Assembly (NCBI GenBank): GCA_017542305.1
Contig: JAFXXK010000014.1
Location: forward strand, 1-64,000
DNA length: 64,000 bases
Reading direction: 5' to 3'
Source of the DNA: a bacterium
GTDB lineage: Bacteria > Cyanobacteriota > Vampirovibrionia > Gastranaerophilales > Gastranaerophilaceae
The notes under the pieces are model-generated. The model did not search any database. It saw only the letters and a list, made by a program, of their open reading frames with translations, and had not been told where the DNA came from. The position numbers and the translations under genes were made by a program. This document shows positions 35,393 to 45,031 of this stretch, piece by piece (the stretch's first letter is position 1; each line of letters starts with the position of its first letter).

Positions 35393-36514
35393 TTAATCCG
35401 TATGAGTTATAACCCCGTTTGAAGCCTCATTATCTATAATTATTGTATTACGAATAATAGTATGCGACATCAAAAGAAGATATGGATTTATCTCATCCAT
35501 TGATGACATTGTAACCGAAGCTTTTGTTCTTGAAGTATCTTCCGATTTTGCTTCAAGATTTTGGAAACTCAGAACAGACTGCATTGAATAATGTTTTTCC
35601 TCGCTTCTTATTCTGTTCATAAGTTCTTCTTTAGGGAATTTGTCTGAACATTCGATATTGACATGAACGGAATTTGAAGTTTCCAAAACTAAAGTTGCAA
35701 CAACTTTACCGAAATTTACGGTAGTAATTGTTATTACTAAAATATTTTCACTATCCGCTTTTTCGGGATTTCCCTGAATTTCTATTTCAAAATCAGTACC
35801 CTCCTGCAAAGGCAGCCACGGCAAATACAGGAGCAACAATGCCTTTAATGTTTGAGCCGAATTTTCCTGAGAAACAATTGCAACGCTTGCATTTATCAAT
35901 TTTGCGGTATCTTTAAGCTGAGATAAATCTTTTACTCCCTGCTGAGAAGCATTCGCCATTGTAAGAATAATTTTTGCTATGGCATCTTTTCCACCCGATT
36001 GCAGCAGCTCGGCAAGAGCGGACATTTTTATCATACCGTTTTGAAGTATTTCTAAATTTTTCAGCGAACTTGCACTATTCAACGTTGCCAACTGATTTTT
36101 CAGGGCAGCCTGAAGTTCTGTGGTAGACATACCCTGAAGCTGAGCAAGAATTTGAGCTCTCTCCGACGTCATATTATTTGCACCGCGCATCATATATTGC
36201 TCTGTCAGAAATCTGTTCATTTGAATTCTGTTCAGTCCTCGCTGCAACATATATACAAATTCATTAAGATTTTTGGGCAAATTCATCAAATCTTTAACAT
36301 AAACAGAGGTTTCATTACTTGCCAAAGTCCCCATCTGAGGGGTATTTGCCGTTTGAGAAGCCGGTGTCGGATTTGGAGATACAGCAGGTTTTGCCGATGC
36401 CGACTGCGCCGGAGAGTTTGTTTGAGCGGCAGCAAATGGTTGCGGCTGCTGAATTTGCAGTTGCTTTTTATACGAAAACTTTGCTGCATAATTTGTAAGA
36501 TTTAATTTGTCCAC
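35393..36514 (-). CDS. FliK-like protein (possible hook-length control homologue)
   Basis: The 373-residue product has a Gln/Ala/Pro-rich disordered N-terminus (20-65), a helical middle (70-215) and a C-terminal alpha/beta part. The end, with ITTVNFGKVVATLVLETSNS, VHVNIECSDKFPKEEL and NRIRSEEKH, resembles the FliK C-terminal domain that measures hook length and switches substrates in flagella or type III systems. This match is by pattern only. The start codon is GTG at 36514. A TAATAT -10 box lies exactly 6 nt upstream, so the message is probably leaderless. A flagellar-type ATPase gene occurs about 9 kb away. Confidence 0.45.
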   Translation of the reverse strand: MDKLNLTNYAAKFSYKKQLQIQQPQPFAAAQTNSPAQSASAKPAVSPNPTPASQTANTPQMGTLASNETSVYVKDLMNLPKNLNEFVYMLQRGLNRIQMNRFLTEQYMMRGANNMTSERAQILAQLQGMSTTELQAALKNQLATLNSASSLKNLEILQNGMIKMSALAELLQSGGKDAIAKIILTMANASQQGVKDLSQLKDTAKLINASVAIVSQENSAQTLKALLLLYLPWLPLQEGTDFEIEIQGNPEKADSENILVITITTVNFGKVVATLVLETSNSVHVNIECSDKFPKEELMNRIRSEEKHYSMQSVLSFQNLEAKSEDTSRTKASVTMSSMDEINPYLLLMSHTIIRNTIIIDNEASNGVITHTD

Positions 36515-36520
36515 GAAACT

Positions 36521-36526
36521 ATATTA
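36521..36526 (-). promoter_or_regulatory. -10 box 6 nt before the FliK-like gene's GTG
   Basis: TAATAT on the minus strand, then AGTTTC and the GTG start. A weak -35 (TGGACT) is 17 bp upstream, in the gap after the membrane protein gene. Confidence 0.5.
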
Positions 36527-36553
36527 ACTAAATTTTTCAAAAAAGTCCATGTT

Positions 36554-38182
36554 TTACTTTCTTTTAAAGACAATATAACGGAAACCTCTGTCAATATCTT
36601 CGACGGGTTCATAACTTTCCTGTAAATATTTACCAAAATCATAAGCATAATCTTTGGTAATATGTTCTGCCCCGTATTCATAAGTACTTTGATTATTAAG
36701 GACTATATATTCAGGATTATTTTCTTTCAAAGATTTAAGAAAGCGATCTTCACCAATACTTTCAATATATAACGGTAACATCGAATTATAATAATCATCG
36801 GATTTTATTCCCGTTAAAAAATTTACCAATAATCCTTCCGGATATATTACCGCACTTTTGGCATCACTTGTTTCCAAACCTGCTATAAGATTATTCGTTG
36901 CATCTGCAATTTCAGAATAGGTGTATATATTACCCCTGTCTGTAGAAATTTTATCACTCAAAAATAACCGATTGGAATTTGCTATTAAAATATTTAATGA
37001 AACCGCAATTATGCCGATAGCAAAAGCTTTTTCATATTTCCTGTCAACAACCGTAAACAAAAGTGACATAAGCACACATAAAGCAGCAGGTAAAGCATAA
37101 TTCCCGTAATTAAGCGGAAGCATAACCCAGAAACATTTTATACATACACTAAGTACGGCAATTGTCAAAAACAATAACCCCGATTGCGTTTTTAGTTTTG
37201 TGAAAACTGTCAATGCAGTTAGAATTATCAGAGGAGCAATATAAACAAATACTGCAGGCTGTGAAAATACTATAAATGCTATTGAACCGATACCTGCAAT
37301 AACATATCCGATAAATTTATTTTTTTCGGTTATTTTTATACCGCCAGCAATTATACCGAATCCGAGAACCGTTTGTATAAAATTAAAAAGCCATACCGGC
37401 AAGACTTTTGAGCTGAAATATATTCCCTGAATTGTATAAAAATATTTGAGAGTTTTAGCCTCCGCCAAAGATTTTATATCGGCAAGAGCATAAGAAATGT
37501 CATTCAGCCCCAGCCCCTGTATAAATAATATTATTCCGCATATTACGGGAACAAACATAAAACAGGTTATAAAATTTAATACTATTCTTTTATTCCTTGT
37601 AAATAATGACGCAATAAACAAAACTATTCCATACACAATAAAATCATATTTATTTGAAAACGCAATACCACCTAATAATGCCGCCAGATACAGAAATCCC
37701 TGATTATTCTTTTCCTGAAATTTGAGATATGCCCATACGGAATAAATAAATGCTACAGTTCCGTATAACATGCCGTAACTGTACGGCAAAGTATAATTAA
37801 AAAGATGCGTTGCACAGACTCCGCAAATAATAACAAACACACCTATTGCAAAGCTCAAGAACTCTGATAAGAATTTCCTTGAAATTATATATACCCCGCT
37901 TACTATTCCAAAAGAACACAAAGCTCCGGAAACATATAATGTGTTCAGGTGTACGGTAAAAATTTTATAAAGTAATGCATTGAATAAATATGGAAACGGA
38001 CCGTAAATATTAAACAAATCTTTGTATAGCACTTTACCGTCAAGGATTCTCTCGGGATAATAAATTTCTCTGCCTATATCAAATACTATATTGCCGTAAT
38101 GCCCGCAAAATAATATTAACGCCAACCCGCATAAAACCCATAAAACTGTTAAATATTTATTCTCTGTAATAAATTTTCTCAT
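36554..38182 (-). CDS. Polytopic membrane protein, glycosyltransferase family 39-like
   Basis: The 542-residue product has about ten hydrophobic helices. The first periplasmic loop has DIGREIYYPERILDGKVLYKD, the Asp-containing loop of ArnT/PMT-type glycosyltransferases that move a sugar from a polyprenyl phosphate. The same loop continues with NIYGPFPYLFNALLY. The C-terminal soluble part has GDRFLKSLKENNPEYIVLNN, similar to other GT39-like proteins. It would modify an envelope glycan or protein; the substrate is unknown. I start at the ATG at 38182. The upstream in-frame TTG at 38218 is unlikely because a -10-like TACATT lies between them. Confidence 0.7.
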   Translation of the reverse strand: MRKFITENKYLTVLWVLCGLALILFCGHYGNIVFDIGREIYYPERILDGKVLYKDLFNIYGPFPYLFNALLYKIFTVHLNTLYVSGALCSFGIVSGVYIISRKFLSEFLSFAIGVFVIICGVCATHLFNYTLPYSYGMLYGTVAFIYSVWAYLKFQEKNNQGFLYLAALLGGIAFSNKYDFIVYGIVLFIASLFTRNKRIVLNFITCFMFVPVICGIILFIQGLGLNDISYALADIKSLAEAKTLKYFYTIQGIYFSSKVLPVWLFNFIQTVLGFGIIAGGIKITEKNKFIGYVIAGIGSIAFIVFSQPAVFVYIAPLIILTALTVFTKLKTQSGLLFLTIAVLSVCIKCFWVMLPLNYGNYALPAALCVLMSLLFTVVDRKYEKAFAIGIIAVSLNILIANSNRLFLSDKISTDRGNIYTYSEIADATNNLIAGLETSDAKSAVIYPEGLLVNFLTGIKSDDYYNSMLPLYIESIGEDRFLKSLKENNPEYIVLNNQSTYEYGAEHITKDYAYDFGKYLQESYEPVEDIDRGFRYIVFKRK

Positions 38183-38272
38183 ATTAATAAAATGTAACAA
38201 ATAATAAAAAAAATGCAATTTCTCATGTTAATATTACTTTATATAAATGAAGGTTGAACAGTAGGAGTTATT

Positions 38273-38803
38273 ATGTTATCACCAAGTATTACCGCAAATT
38301 TAGATTATCTCGCTAGCATTGGAGTATTGGACTATGATGCGGCAGCGGATATTGCAGGCACAAAACCCAGATACATCGGTCATCCTCAGCACTATGTAAA
38401 TCCGGTTGTAATGACGCCTATGGACTCCGTAACCTTCTCACAATCAGCCAACGGGGAAACATATATCGGCAACAAACCATTCTGGAAAGTTCTTTTAAAC
38501 GGGGCATTAGCTCTCGGCGGTATATATTTAGGCGGCAAAATCTTTTTGAATATCGCTAAAGGAACAAAAAAATTATCTCTGAAAAATATCTTCTCAAGAG
38601 GCAAAAAAGTCGCTGAAGAAATTGGTTCAGACATTTCAAAAGGAGTTAAAAAAGGTAAAAAGGCAGTAAGAGGTGCCGCAGAAAGTATCGGTTTGGTTAA
38701 AAAACCATGGTATAAACGTGTCGGAGACTCCATATCAGACGCCTGGAAAAGTTTTACGGGCAAATTCTCAGGAACAAAATCCCATATCCATTTAAGAGGA
38801 TAA
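38273..38803 (+). CDS. Unknown 176-residue membrane protein
   Basis: Not recognised. The N-terminus has ANLDYLASIGVLDYDAAADIAG, then MDSVTFSQSANG. A hydrophobic stretch (LLNGALALGGIYLGGKIFLN, about 76-96) follows. The rest is very basic (KKLSLKNIFSRGKKVAEE, SKGVKKGKKAVRGAAES) and could sit on the membrane or nucleic acid. GTAGGAG precedes the ATG. An imperfect hairpin about 20 nt after the stop may be a weak terminator. Confidence 0.7.
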   Translation: MLSPSITANLDYLASIGVLDYDAAADIAGTKPRYIGHPQHYVNPVVMTPMDSVTFSQSANGETYIGNKPFWKVLLNGALALGGIYLGGKIFLNIAKGTKKLSLKNIFSRGKKVAEEIGSDISKGVKKGKKAVRGAAESIGLVKKPWYKRVGDSISDAWKSFTGKFSGTKSHIHLRG

Positions 38804-38971
38804 CTCCAAGATCTGCATAAAAAAAAAGCCGCTTGTGCGACTTATCTCAATGTGTAAAAGGTTAGTGTGTAGGAGAAAATAAAGAAAATGGTTATACTTT
38901 GTATATACCACCTTCATTTATATTTATAACATATATTCAATATATATTTTACATATCTTAACAATATCTAA

Positions 38972-39771
38972 TTAATCAACTCTATTCTGAGGATTAGCAG
39001 TACCTGTTTCAACCCCTGCAACAGTAAGGGCTATAGGTACAAATTTTGATATGATATCTCCTACCGGACTTTTATCAGCCATCAGCGTAATAGCAAGACA
39101 AACATCATCAAGATGCGGGGCAAAATCTGTTGCTCTTATACCTCTGCTTACATCCTGCCCGCTGAAATGTTTATTTATACGGTTTGAAATCTTGTTTCCG
39201 GCAATAATTCCGAAGAAGAGGCTCGTACCGCCAACTACAGTCGGGCACAAAATTCTTAAAAATTTATTACCCTGAATATGGAAAATTTTTGTAAATTTGT
39301 GTGATTTGTTGTTTTAGAAGCCAAATCTTCAAAATTTTTATACATCATAGTAGGAAGCGCCACAATAGACAACGGGATTGTAATATCACCTATTAACTGA
39401 CTTACGGCTTCCTGACATTTTGACGGGAAATTCTCTTTCTTGTCAAATATCGCTCCGCCGATTAAACCGCCTGCAACAGATCCGATACCCATTGACATAA
39501 TTTCTTTCCAGCCGAATTTCATTATTTTTTCATTCGGTCTGTTTTTATCGGTAATTTTAAAAATCGCCCAGTCTTTCACAGGGGTATTCATAATATTTTT
39601 AGGTTTCAGAGAAAAACCCTGATGTTTGGAAATCATAGCAACAGCAGTAACAACGCCCAAAGCTGAAGTCGCAGCTGTGCCCAGCCGAACGGACATTGGG
39701 GTTTTCTCGGTATCAACATGCTTGAATGTCGTTGTTTGTCCTATATTATTAGTTACTGGTTGTATTGCCAT
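38972..39771 (-). pseudogene. Unknown membrane protein, split by a probable frameshift
   Basis: Two open pieces on the minus strand (39771-39256 and 39250-38972) read as one protein. In the downstream frame, coding sense continues upstream of the second piece as IQGNKFLRILCPTVVGGTSL, joining the first piece near residues 160-165. The shift of -1 lies at a run of five T's on the plus strand (39286-39290). The joined product, of about 265 residues, has Gly/Ala-rich hydrophobic helices (IMSMGIGSVAGGLIGGAIF, IPLSIVALPTMMY, GTSLFFGIIAGNKI) and a conserved-looking DFAPHLDDVCLAI. Either it is truly broken or one base is missing in the assembly. The N-terminus has TTTFKHVD. Confidence 0.65.
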
Positions 39772-39955
39772 GAGTCTATACCTACTTTTCTATTGTACCA
39801 AAAACAATAAATATTTAACATTGTTAGTTTGTAAACATTTATTAACAGAACTTAAAATATTATAATTGTAACATTTTTGTAAATTTTACAGATCATCACG
39901 CAAAAAAAGTTTTTCAGCGAATTTACATGGGAAGTACATGTAGAAAATAATTATT

Positions 39956-41539
39956 ATGGCAATTTCAATAAAACCCGCAAAATTATACAACCCTTCCAAA
40001 GCCGACAAGTTTATGAAAAGTATGGCAAGCGGTGGCTTGGCACGTTTTATTGCGTTGGAAGCATTCGTTGAATCCGGAAGGACCTATCAGGCATATCAAA
40101 GAGGCGGGTTTGACGAAGGCAGAGAAAGAATTACGGAAGAATTTACGGGAGCGGTATTTTGGCTCGGCGGTGTAAAAACCTTTAATGCAATTAACGACAA
40201 AATCGGTAAATGGATTTTGAATATGCGCACCGCCAACTTTGACATAGGCAAAGACAAAGCCAGAGATGCCGTTGCCAACTTCATACACACAGAAAGAAAT
40301 ACCAAGACAGGTGCTAAATTTACGGAAAAACAAATTGCCGCATTTAAGGCTACAAAACTTGCTATCAGTATATTAATGGCAAATATAATGATAGGATTTG
40401 TTGTTCCGAAAATCAATCAGGCTATTACCCGTTACTATCACAGAAACGATAAGAAGCCGCAAAACAATATTCCTGAACAGTTAATAATTCCGACATCAAG
40501 AAAAATTACATTTAATGATTTCAAAGATACCGCAAACAAAGAAAACAAAGGGGTATCTTTTGGCGGCGGTGCCGATAAGCTGATGTCACTTGCATTTAAT
40601 CTCGAACACAATACGACATGGCAGCTTCTGTTTACCGATGTCGGAACGGCATCAGGTCGTACAATAAGCGCAAGAAACAATGACGAACGCCGTGAAATTC
40701 TGTTCAGAGATTTGTCATCAATATTCTTCTATATGTTTAATATGCCGCTTATGAACAAAGGTTTGAATTATCTTGAAACAAACGGTAAAGCAACATCAAG
40801 AGTTGAGCCTATGAACGCTGATTACACTAACGACTTAATGAAACAAATCGTTAAGGAAAACGGCGGCAAAATCAGCGCTGACAAATTCTTTGAAGAAATG
40901 TTCGGCAAGAACCACACCTTCAAGATGCCTGAAACAATTAAATCCGAATTTAAAAACGGATACATGAAGATAGAGGACTTCAAGGCTAAGATTGCATCAA
41001 TACCTGAAGCAAACACCCCTGAATTAGTCAACAAATACAGCCAAATAGCAGAAGCTATGGCAAAATTACAACCGGCAGTCGAAGGGGAAGAAAGAATAAC
41101 ATTAGAACAGGCAGAAAGAATATTTAAGGGCGGATACTTAAATAACCCCGAATTTATGAAGAACTTATACGAACTTAACTTCGGCAAGAACAAGAAACTG
41201 AATATAGCAAACTTCCTTGATCCGTTCAAATTTATCTCATCAGACACAGTAGAAACGGTAGATAATGAACTGAAATTCTATGTAGAACAAATAATTGAAA
41301 AAGCTAAGAAATCAGGCAGCGAAATAACGGAAGAAGTTCTTAATAAAGCGGTTAAGAGTAACACTAAACTTAATGCTATCAATTGGGGGGCAGGATTTGT
41401 AGTATCAGCATTATTCCTGTCAACCATTATCCCCAAAATGCAATACTGGATTACAAAGAAATTAACAGGTTCAAACGAATTTCCGGGAACGGAAGAATAC
41501 AGAAAACAACAGCAAACCCAAACTAAAACCGCTGCTTAA
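39956..41539 (+). CDS. Unknown 527-residue membrane protein
   Basis: Not recognised, but it looks like a lineage-specific family. The N-terminus has KADKFMKSMASGGLARFIALEAFVE and FTGAVFWLGGVKTFNAIND. Membrane segments lie near residues 135-155 (ATKLAISILMANIMIGFVVP) and 490-510 (GFVVSALFLSTIIPKMQYW), with a large soluble middle in between. That middle has KGVSFGGGADKLMSLAFNLEH and DERREILFRDLSSIFFYMFNMPLMNKG. The C-terminus is Gln/Thr-rich. No clear Shine-Dalgarno sequence is present. The two-helix topology suggests a membrane protein with a periplasmic or cytoplasmic core. Confidence 0.75.
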   Translation: MAISIKPAKLYNPSKADKFMKSMASGGLARFIALEAFVESGRTYQAYQRGGFDEGRERITEEFTGAVFWLGGVKTFNAINDKIGKWILNMRTANFDIGKDKARDAVANFIHTERNTKTGAKFTEKQIAAFKATKLAISILMANIMIGFVVPKINQAITRYYHRNDKKPQNNIPEQLIIPTSRKITFNDFKDTANKENKGVSFGGGADKLMSLAFNLEHNTTWQLLFTDVGTASGRTISARNNDERREILFRDLSSIFFYMFNMPLMNKGLNYLETNGKATSRVEPMNADYTNDLMKQIVKENGGKISADKFFEEMFGKNHTFKMPETIKSEFKNGYMKIEDFKAKIASIPEANTPELVNKYSQIAEAMAKLQPAVEGEERITLEQAERIFKGGYLNNPEFMKNLYELNFGKNKKLNIANFLDPFKFISSDTVETVDNELKFYVEQIIEKAKKSGSEITEEVLNKAVKSNTKLNAINWGAGFVVSALFLSTIIPKMQYWITKKLTGSNEFPGTEEYRKQQQTQTKTAA

Positions 41540-41583
41540 TTGCGGACTACAGTCCACCCTGCAAAACGGATTTTATAAAAATT

Positions 41584-42363
41584 TTATTTGTTTATTTTTG
41601 GATAATTTGACGGGAAAGTCCAACTATTATTTATAATTTTAGTAGAACATCCTAATCCTAAACCTCTTCCATCAGTACGGCATCCGTTCGACCAGTCAGA
41701 ATCCATATCCGTCAGCCAATACCCCCAAGGAAGTAACCTGCCATCAGGTTTCAATACAAATCTGAAAATATCTAAACCATATTGATTTGGATTTTTATTA
41801 TTCCCGTTAACGTCAATAGTTATTGATACAGGGGCATGTTCCGTATCATTCCACTCCCAACCATTTCTATATACCGTTATACAAGCACCATTATTCAGAA
41901 TAAATGAATATGAGTTACCGTTATCTCTGGGATCTGCACTTGTGCTATAACCACCCATAGCTTTTACATTATAATCGGAAGTATTCTCAAAGCAATAATA
42001 GCCACGGTTATCTTTACTCCACATCACGGGCGCATATTTTTTAAATTCTTCAGCAAACGTATTTGTATTCAGAACGGCCTTATGTCCCCAATAACTCTCA
42101 ACAAACGGCATCTGGACAGGATCAATATTATCGTATTCGGCACGCATAAGAGACATTGCCTGAGCGACAATGGCATAATTCTTTTTCAATTGATTCAAAT
42201 AAATTTGTCTTTGGAAATTTGCAATCAATGTCGGCAAAGTCATCGCTGCAACAACTCCAATAATACCCAGAGTAATTAAAACTTCCGCTAACGTAAACCC
42301 ATTAAAACACCTGCTATGAGAGGCTACATCCCCTCCATTGACCTTAGATGCAAATATAGTCAT
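41584..42363 (-). CDS. Prepilin-like protein
   Basis: The 259-residue product has a 22-residue leader ending FNG|FTLAEVLITLGIIGVV, a standard prepilin peptidase site with Gly before the cut, then LPTLIANFQRQIYLNQLKKNY. The globular domain has NGACITVYRNGWEWNDTEHA, SITIDVNGNNKNPNQYGLD and LKPDGRLLPWG, the 'DVNG..PN..G.D' motif shared with many minor pilins. Two cysteines near the end (NGCRTDGRGLGLGC) may form a disulfide. GGAGGG precedes the ATG. TTGACA-18-TAATAA upstream is its promoter. Probably a surface fibre subunit or minor pilin. Confidence 0.88.
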   Translation of the reverse strand: MTIFASKVNGGDVASHSRCFNGFTLAEVLITLGIIGVVAAMTLPTLIANFQRQIYLNQLKKNYAIVAQAMSLMRAEYDNIDPVQMPFVESYWGHKAVLNTNTFAEEFKKYAPVMWSKDNRGYYCFENTSDYNVKAMGGYSTSADPRDNGNSYSFILNNGACITVYRNGWEWNDTEHAPVSITIDVNGNNKNPNQYGLDIFRFVLKPDGRLLPWGYWLTDMDSDWSNGCRTDGRGLGLGCSTKIINNSWTFPSNYPKINK

Positions 42364-42514
42364 TGTTTCAACCCTCCATTTTTATTATTATTATGTCATA
42401 TTTTTTCAGTTTGTCAAGGGATATCAACATTAATTAACTGATATTTGTTTCACAAAAATTTTGAGCATGGTAAGATAAATTTACAGATAAATTAAGAGAG
42501 AAGGAATTAACGTT

Positions 42515-44236
42515 ATGAAAATGTCAAAAATGTTTTTTCAGACAATGAGAGAATTTCCCTCAGATGCTGAAGTTATGTCACATAAATTGTTAGGTCGTGC
42601 AGGATATATTAAAAAGCTTACCAGCGGGGTTTACAATTATATGCCTCTGATGTGGAGAGTTTTAAAGAAAATCGAAACAATTGTCAGAGAAGAAATGGAC
42701 AGAGCAGGGGCTCAGGAATTATTGATGCCGTTTGTTCAGCCGAAAGAACTCTGGGAAGAATCAGGTCGTTGGGAAGTTTACGGTAAAGAACTTATGCGTT
42801 TAAAAGACAGACACAATCGTGATATGTGTCTTGGACCTACACACGAAGAAATTATAACAGCGTTGGCTAGAGATGTTATAAAATCCTATAAACAAATGCC
42901 TGTTAATTTATACCAAATTCAGTCTAAATTCAGAGATGAAGTAAGACCGAGATACGGACTTTTAAGAGGTCGTGAATTTATTATGAAGGATGCCTACAGT
43001 TTTGGCAAAACTCAGGAAGAACTTGACAAAGAATACGACAATATGGCAAAAGCTTACAAGAGAATTTTTGACCGCTGCGGTCTGGAAACAAAAATGGTAC
43101 AGTCGGATTCAGGTGCTATCGGCGGAAGCGTAAGCCACGAATTTATGGTTATTACCGACGGCGATGCGGGTGAAAATGATGTATTCTATTGCGAATGTGA
43201 TTACTCAGCAAATTCCAACCATGCCGTATCTAAATTACCTCCTGCGGAAACCGACGGAGCTAAGTATTTTAATGAAACTAAAATTATGGATACTCCAAAT
43301 ACACATTCAATAGAAGAATTGAGTGCATTTTTAAATATTCCGTCATCAATAATTTTAAAATCTCTTGTTTATATAATCGACAAAAAACCTGTTATAGCAT
43401 TAATCAGAGCTGACAAAAACGTTGAAGAAACAAAATTGATGAATGCTGTCGGCGGAATTGATATCAGAATTGCATCTTCTGCCGAAATTGCAGAACTTAT
43501 GGCAGAAAAAGGATTTGATGCCGTTCCGGGATTTATCGGTCCTAAAGGCATGAACGGTGTACAGATTATCGCAGATGAAACAGTTCGTGATATGAAAAAC
43601 TTTGTTGTCGGAATTAACCAAACCGATAAACACCTTGTCGGAGCAAACTTATCAGATTTACCGGCTATCGAAAATTACGTTGATATAAGACTTGTTGATG
43701 CGGGTGATTTTTGTCCGGTTTGCGGTAAACCGCTCAAAGTCACAAAAGGTATTGAAGTCGGTAATATCTTCCAGCTCGGTACAAAATATTCTAAACCGAT
43801 GAATGCGGTTTACTTAGATGAAAACGGCAAAACGCAGCCATACATTATGGGCTGTTACGGAATAGGTATTTCAAGAACCGCTGCCGCCGCAGTTGAAGCT
43901 CACTATGACGAACACGGTATTAAATGGCCGATAGCAATTGCACCTTACCACGTTGTAATTGTTCCTGTTAATGTTAAAGACGAATTACAGATGAAAACGG
44001 CAGAAGATATGTATGAAAAACTTCTTGCAGCAGGAGTTGAAGTCGTAATCGATGACAGAGATGAACGCGCAGGGGTAAAATTTAAAGATGCTGATTTGAT
44101 AGGCTTCCCGTTCAGAGTAACAGTAGGTAAAACGATTACTGACGGACTTGTTGAATTCAAAGTTCGTGAAACAGAAGACGTTACAACAGTAACTCCGGAA
44201 GTTGCTATAGAAAAACTTCTTACAATTCTAAAGTAA
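42515..44236 (+). CDS. proS: Prolyl-tRNA synthetase, bacterial type
   Basis: Charges tRNA(Pro) with proline and edits Ala-tRNA(Pro). The 573-residue product has the normal bacterial length. Class II motifs: motif 1 near residues 60-80 (IVREEMDRAGAQELLMPFV), motif 2 FRDEVRPRYGLLRGREFIMKD (split here by sense at about 145-165) and motif 3 CYGIGISRTAAAAVE near 448. Between them, the editing (INS) domain spans about 230-390, with PSSIILKSLVYIID. The C-terminal anticodon-binding domain follows (DDRDERAGVKFKDADLIGFPFR). AAGGA precedes the ATG. Confidence 0.98.
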   Translation: MKMSKMFFQTMREFPSDAEVMSHKLLGRAGYIKKLTSGVYNYMPLMWRVLKKIETIVREEMDRAGAQELLMPFVQPKELWEESGRWEVYGKELMRLKDRHNRDMCLGPTHEEIITALARDVIKSYKQMPVNLYQIQSKFRDEVRPRYGLLRGREFIMKDAYSFGKTQEELDKEYDNMAKAYKRIFDRCGLETKMVQSDSGAIGGSVSHEFMVITDGDAGENDVFYCECDYSANSNHAVSKLPPAETDGAKYFNETKIMDTPNTHSIEELSAFLNIPSSIILKSLVYIIDKKPVIALIRADKNVEETKLMNAVGGIDIRIASSAEIAELMAEKGFDAVPGFIGPKGMNGVQIIADETVRDMKNFVVGINQTDKHLVGANLSDLPAIENYVDIRLVDAGDFCPVCGKPLKVTKGIEVGNIFQLGTKYSKPMNAVYLDENGKTQPYIMGCYGIGISRTAAAAVEAHYDEHGIKWPIAIAPYHVVIVPVNVKDELQMKTAEDMYEKLLAAGVEVVIDDRDERAGVKFKDADLIGFPFRVTVGKTITDGLVEFKVRETEDVTTVTPEVAIEKLLTILK

Positions 44237-44244
44237 ACTTATAT

Positions 44245-44925
44245 TTAATGTTCTCTGGAACTAGCATTTCCTGTAAATTCAATAGGATCACTCCCATCTG
44301 GAGTAGAATAGTTGCCAAATCTTTCGGCATTCATTAATATAGCATCTTGCCCTACTGCGTTAGGGGCAGCTTTTCCATTAATCTCAAATAAAACAGCTAT
44401 ACAATTTTCCATAGCCTTTGGGTCTTCTGAATTACATCTAGTATTATAGCTTATTAATGCTGTAGAACCATCCGCCATTACAAAAGCCACATTTTCACTG
44501 GAATAATCCGCAATATTCCCATTTGGATCAGAATAGCCCATTAAAAAAGCACTTTCACCATCAGTAGCATTATTTATATAAAATTCCTTCCCGTCATATA
44601 ATGTCAATTTATCAGATGGCCAACAATCTGCAAGATGAGAAGAATCACAAACTTTAACTATTTTTAAATGGTTTTGCAACTCCCCGACAAAACTTGCCGT
44701 ATCTGCATGCGGAGCTAAAACATCCAAAGCCTGCATAACTTCTACAGCCTGCGAAAGTTTTCTGGAAAATACAACCGCAGAATGCATACGCACCTTTTTC
44801 TGAATATCTGAAACAAGCGTAGGCAAAGTCATGGCTGCAACAACTCCGATTACACCCAATGTAATCAGGACTTCGGCCAACGTAAAAGCCTTACTATTCC
44901 CATGTTTTTCTAAACGACTTTTCAT
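44245..44925 (-). CDS. Prepilin-like protein
   Basis: The 226-residue product has a short charged leader ending NSKA|FTLAEVLITLGVIGVV, with Ala before the predicted prepilin peptidase cut, then LPTLVSDIQKKVRMHSAVVFSRKL. The globular part has LYDGKEFYINNATDG, VAFVMADGSTALISYN and LFEINGKAAPNAVGQD, the 'DxNG..PN..G.D' motif of related minor pilins. Four cysteines could form two disulfides. The TATAAT -10 box lies 14 nt before the ATG, so the leader is very short. It is convergent with proS, with only 8 nt between stops. Confidence 0.87.
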   Translation of the reverse strand: MKSRLEKHGNSKAFTLAEVLITLGVIGVVAAMTLPTLVSDIQKKVRMHSAVVFSRKLSQAVEVMQALDVLAPHADTASFVGELQNHLKIVKVCDSSHLADCWPSDKLTLYDGKEFYINNATDGESAFLMGYSDPNGNIADYSSENVAFVMADGSTALISYNTRCNSEDPKAMENCIAVLFEINGKAAPNAVGQDAILMNAERFGNYSTPDGSDPIEFTGNASSREH

Positions 44926-44995
44926 ATCCTATATATACATTATAAACCTTTTTCAGCATTTTACAATACCAAACATATTTTTATTTGTAAATTAA

Positions 44996-45023
44996 TTGTA
45001 ATTAGACAGAAAAATATTATAAT
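44996..45023 (+). promoter_or_regulatory. Leaderless-type promoter of the FliI/SctN-like gene
   Basis: TTGTAA (44996-45001), a 16-bp spacer and TATAAT (45018-45023), then eight bases to the ATG at 45032. There is no Shine-Dalgarno. Confidence 0.6.
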
Positions 45024-45031
45024 TTAAGTAT

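Noticed and set aside
38888..38929. 13-codon open frame after the 38273-38803 gene, with an AGGAG 11 nt upstream
   Set aside because: Too short to support, the spacing is long, and there is no sign of conservation.
39256..39292. Programmed -1 frameshift in the split membrane protein gene
   Set aside because: The site does not fit a canonical X-XXY-YYZ slippery heptamer in the zero frame, and no downstream pseudoknot was seen; an indel is simpler.
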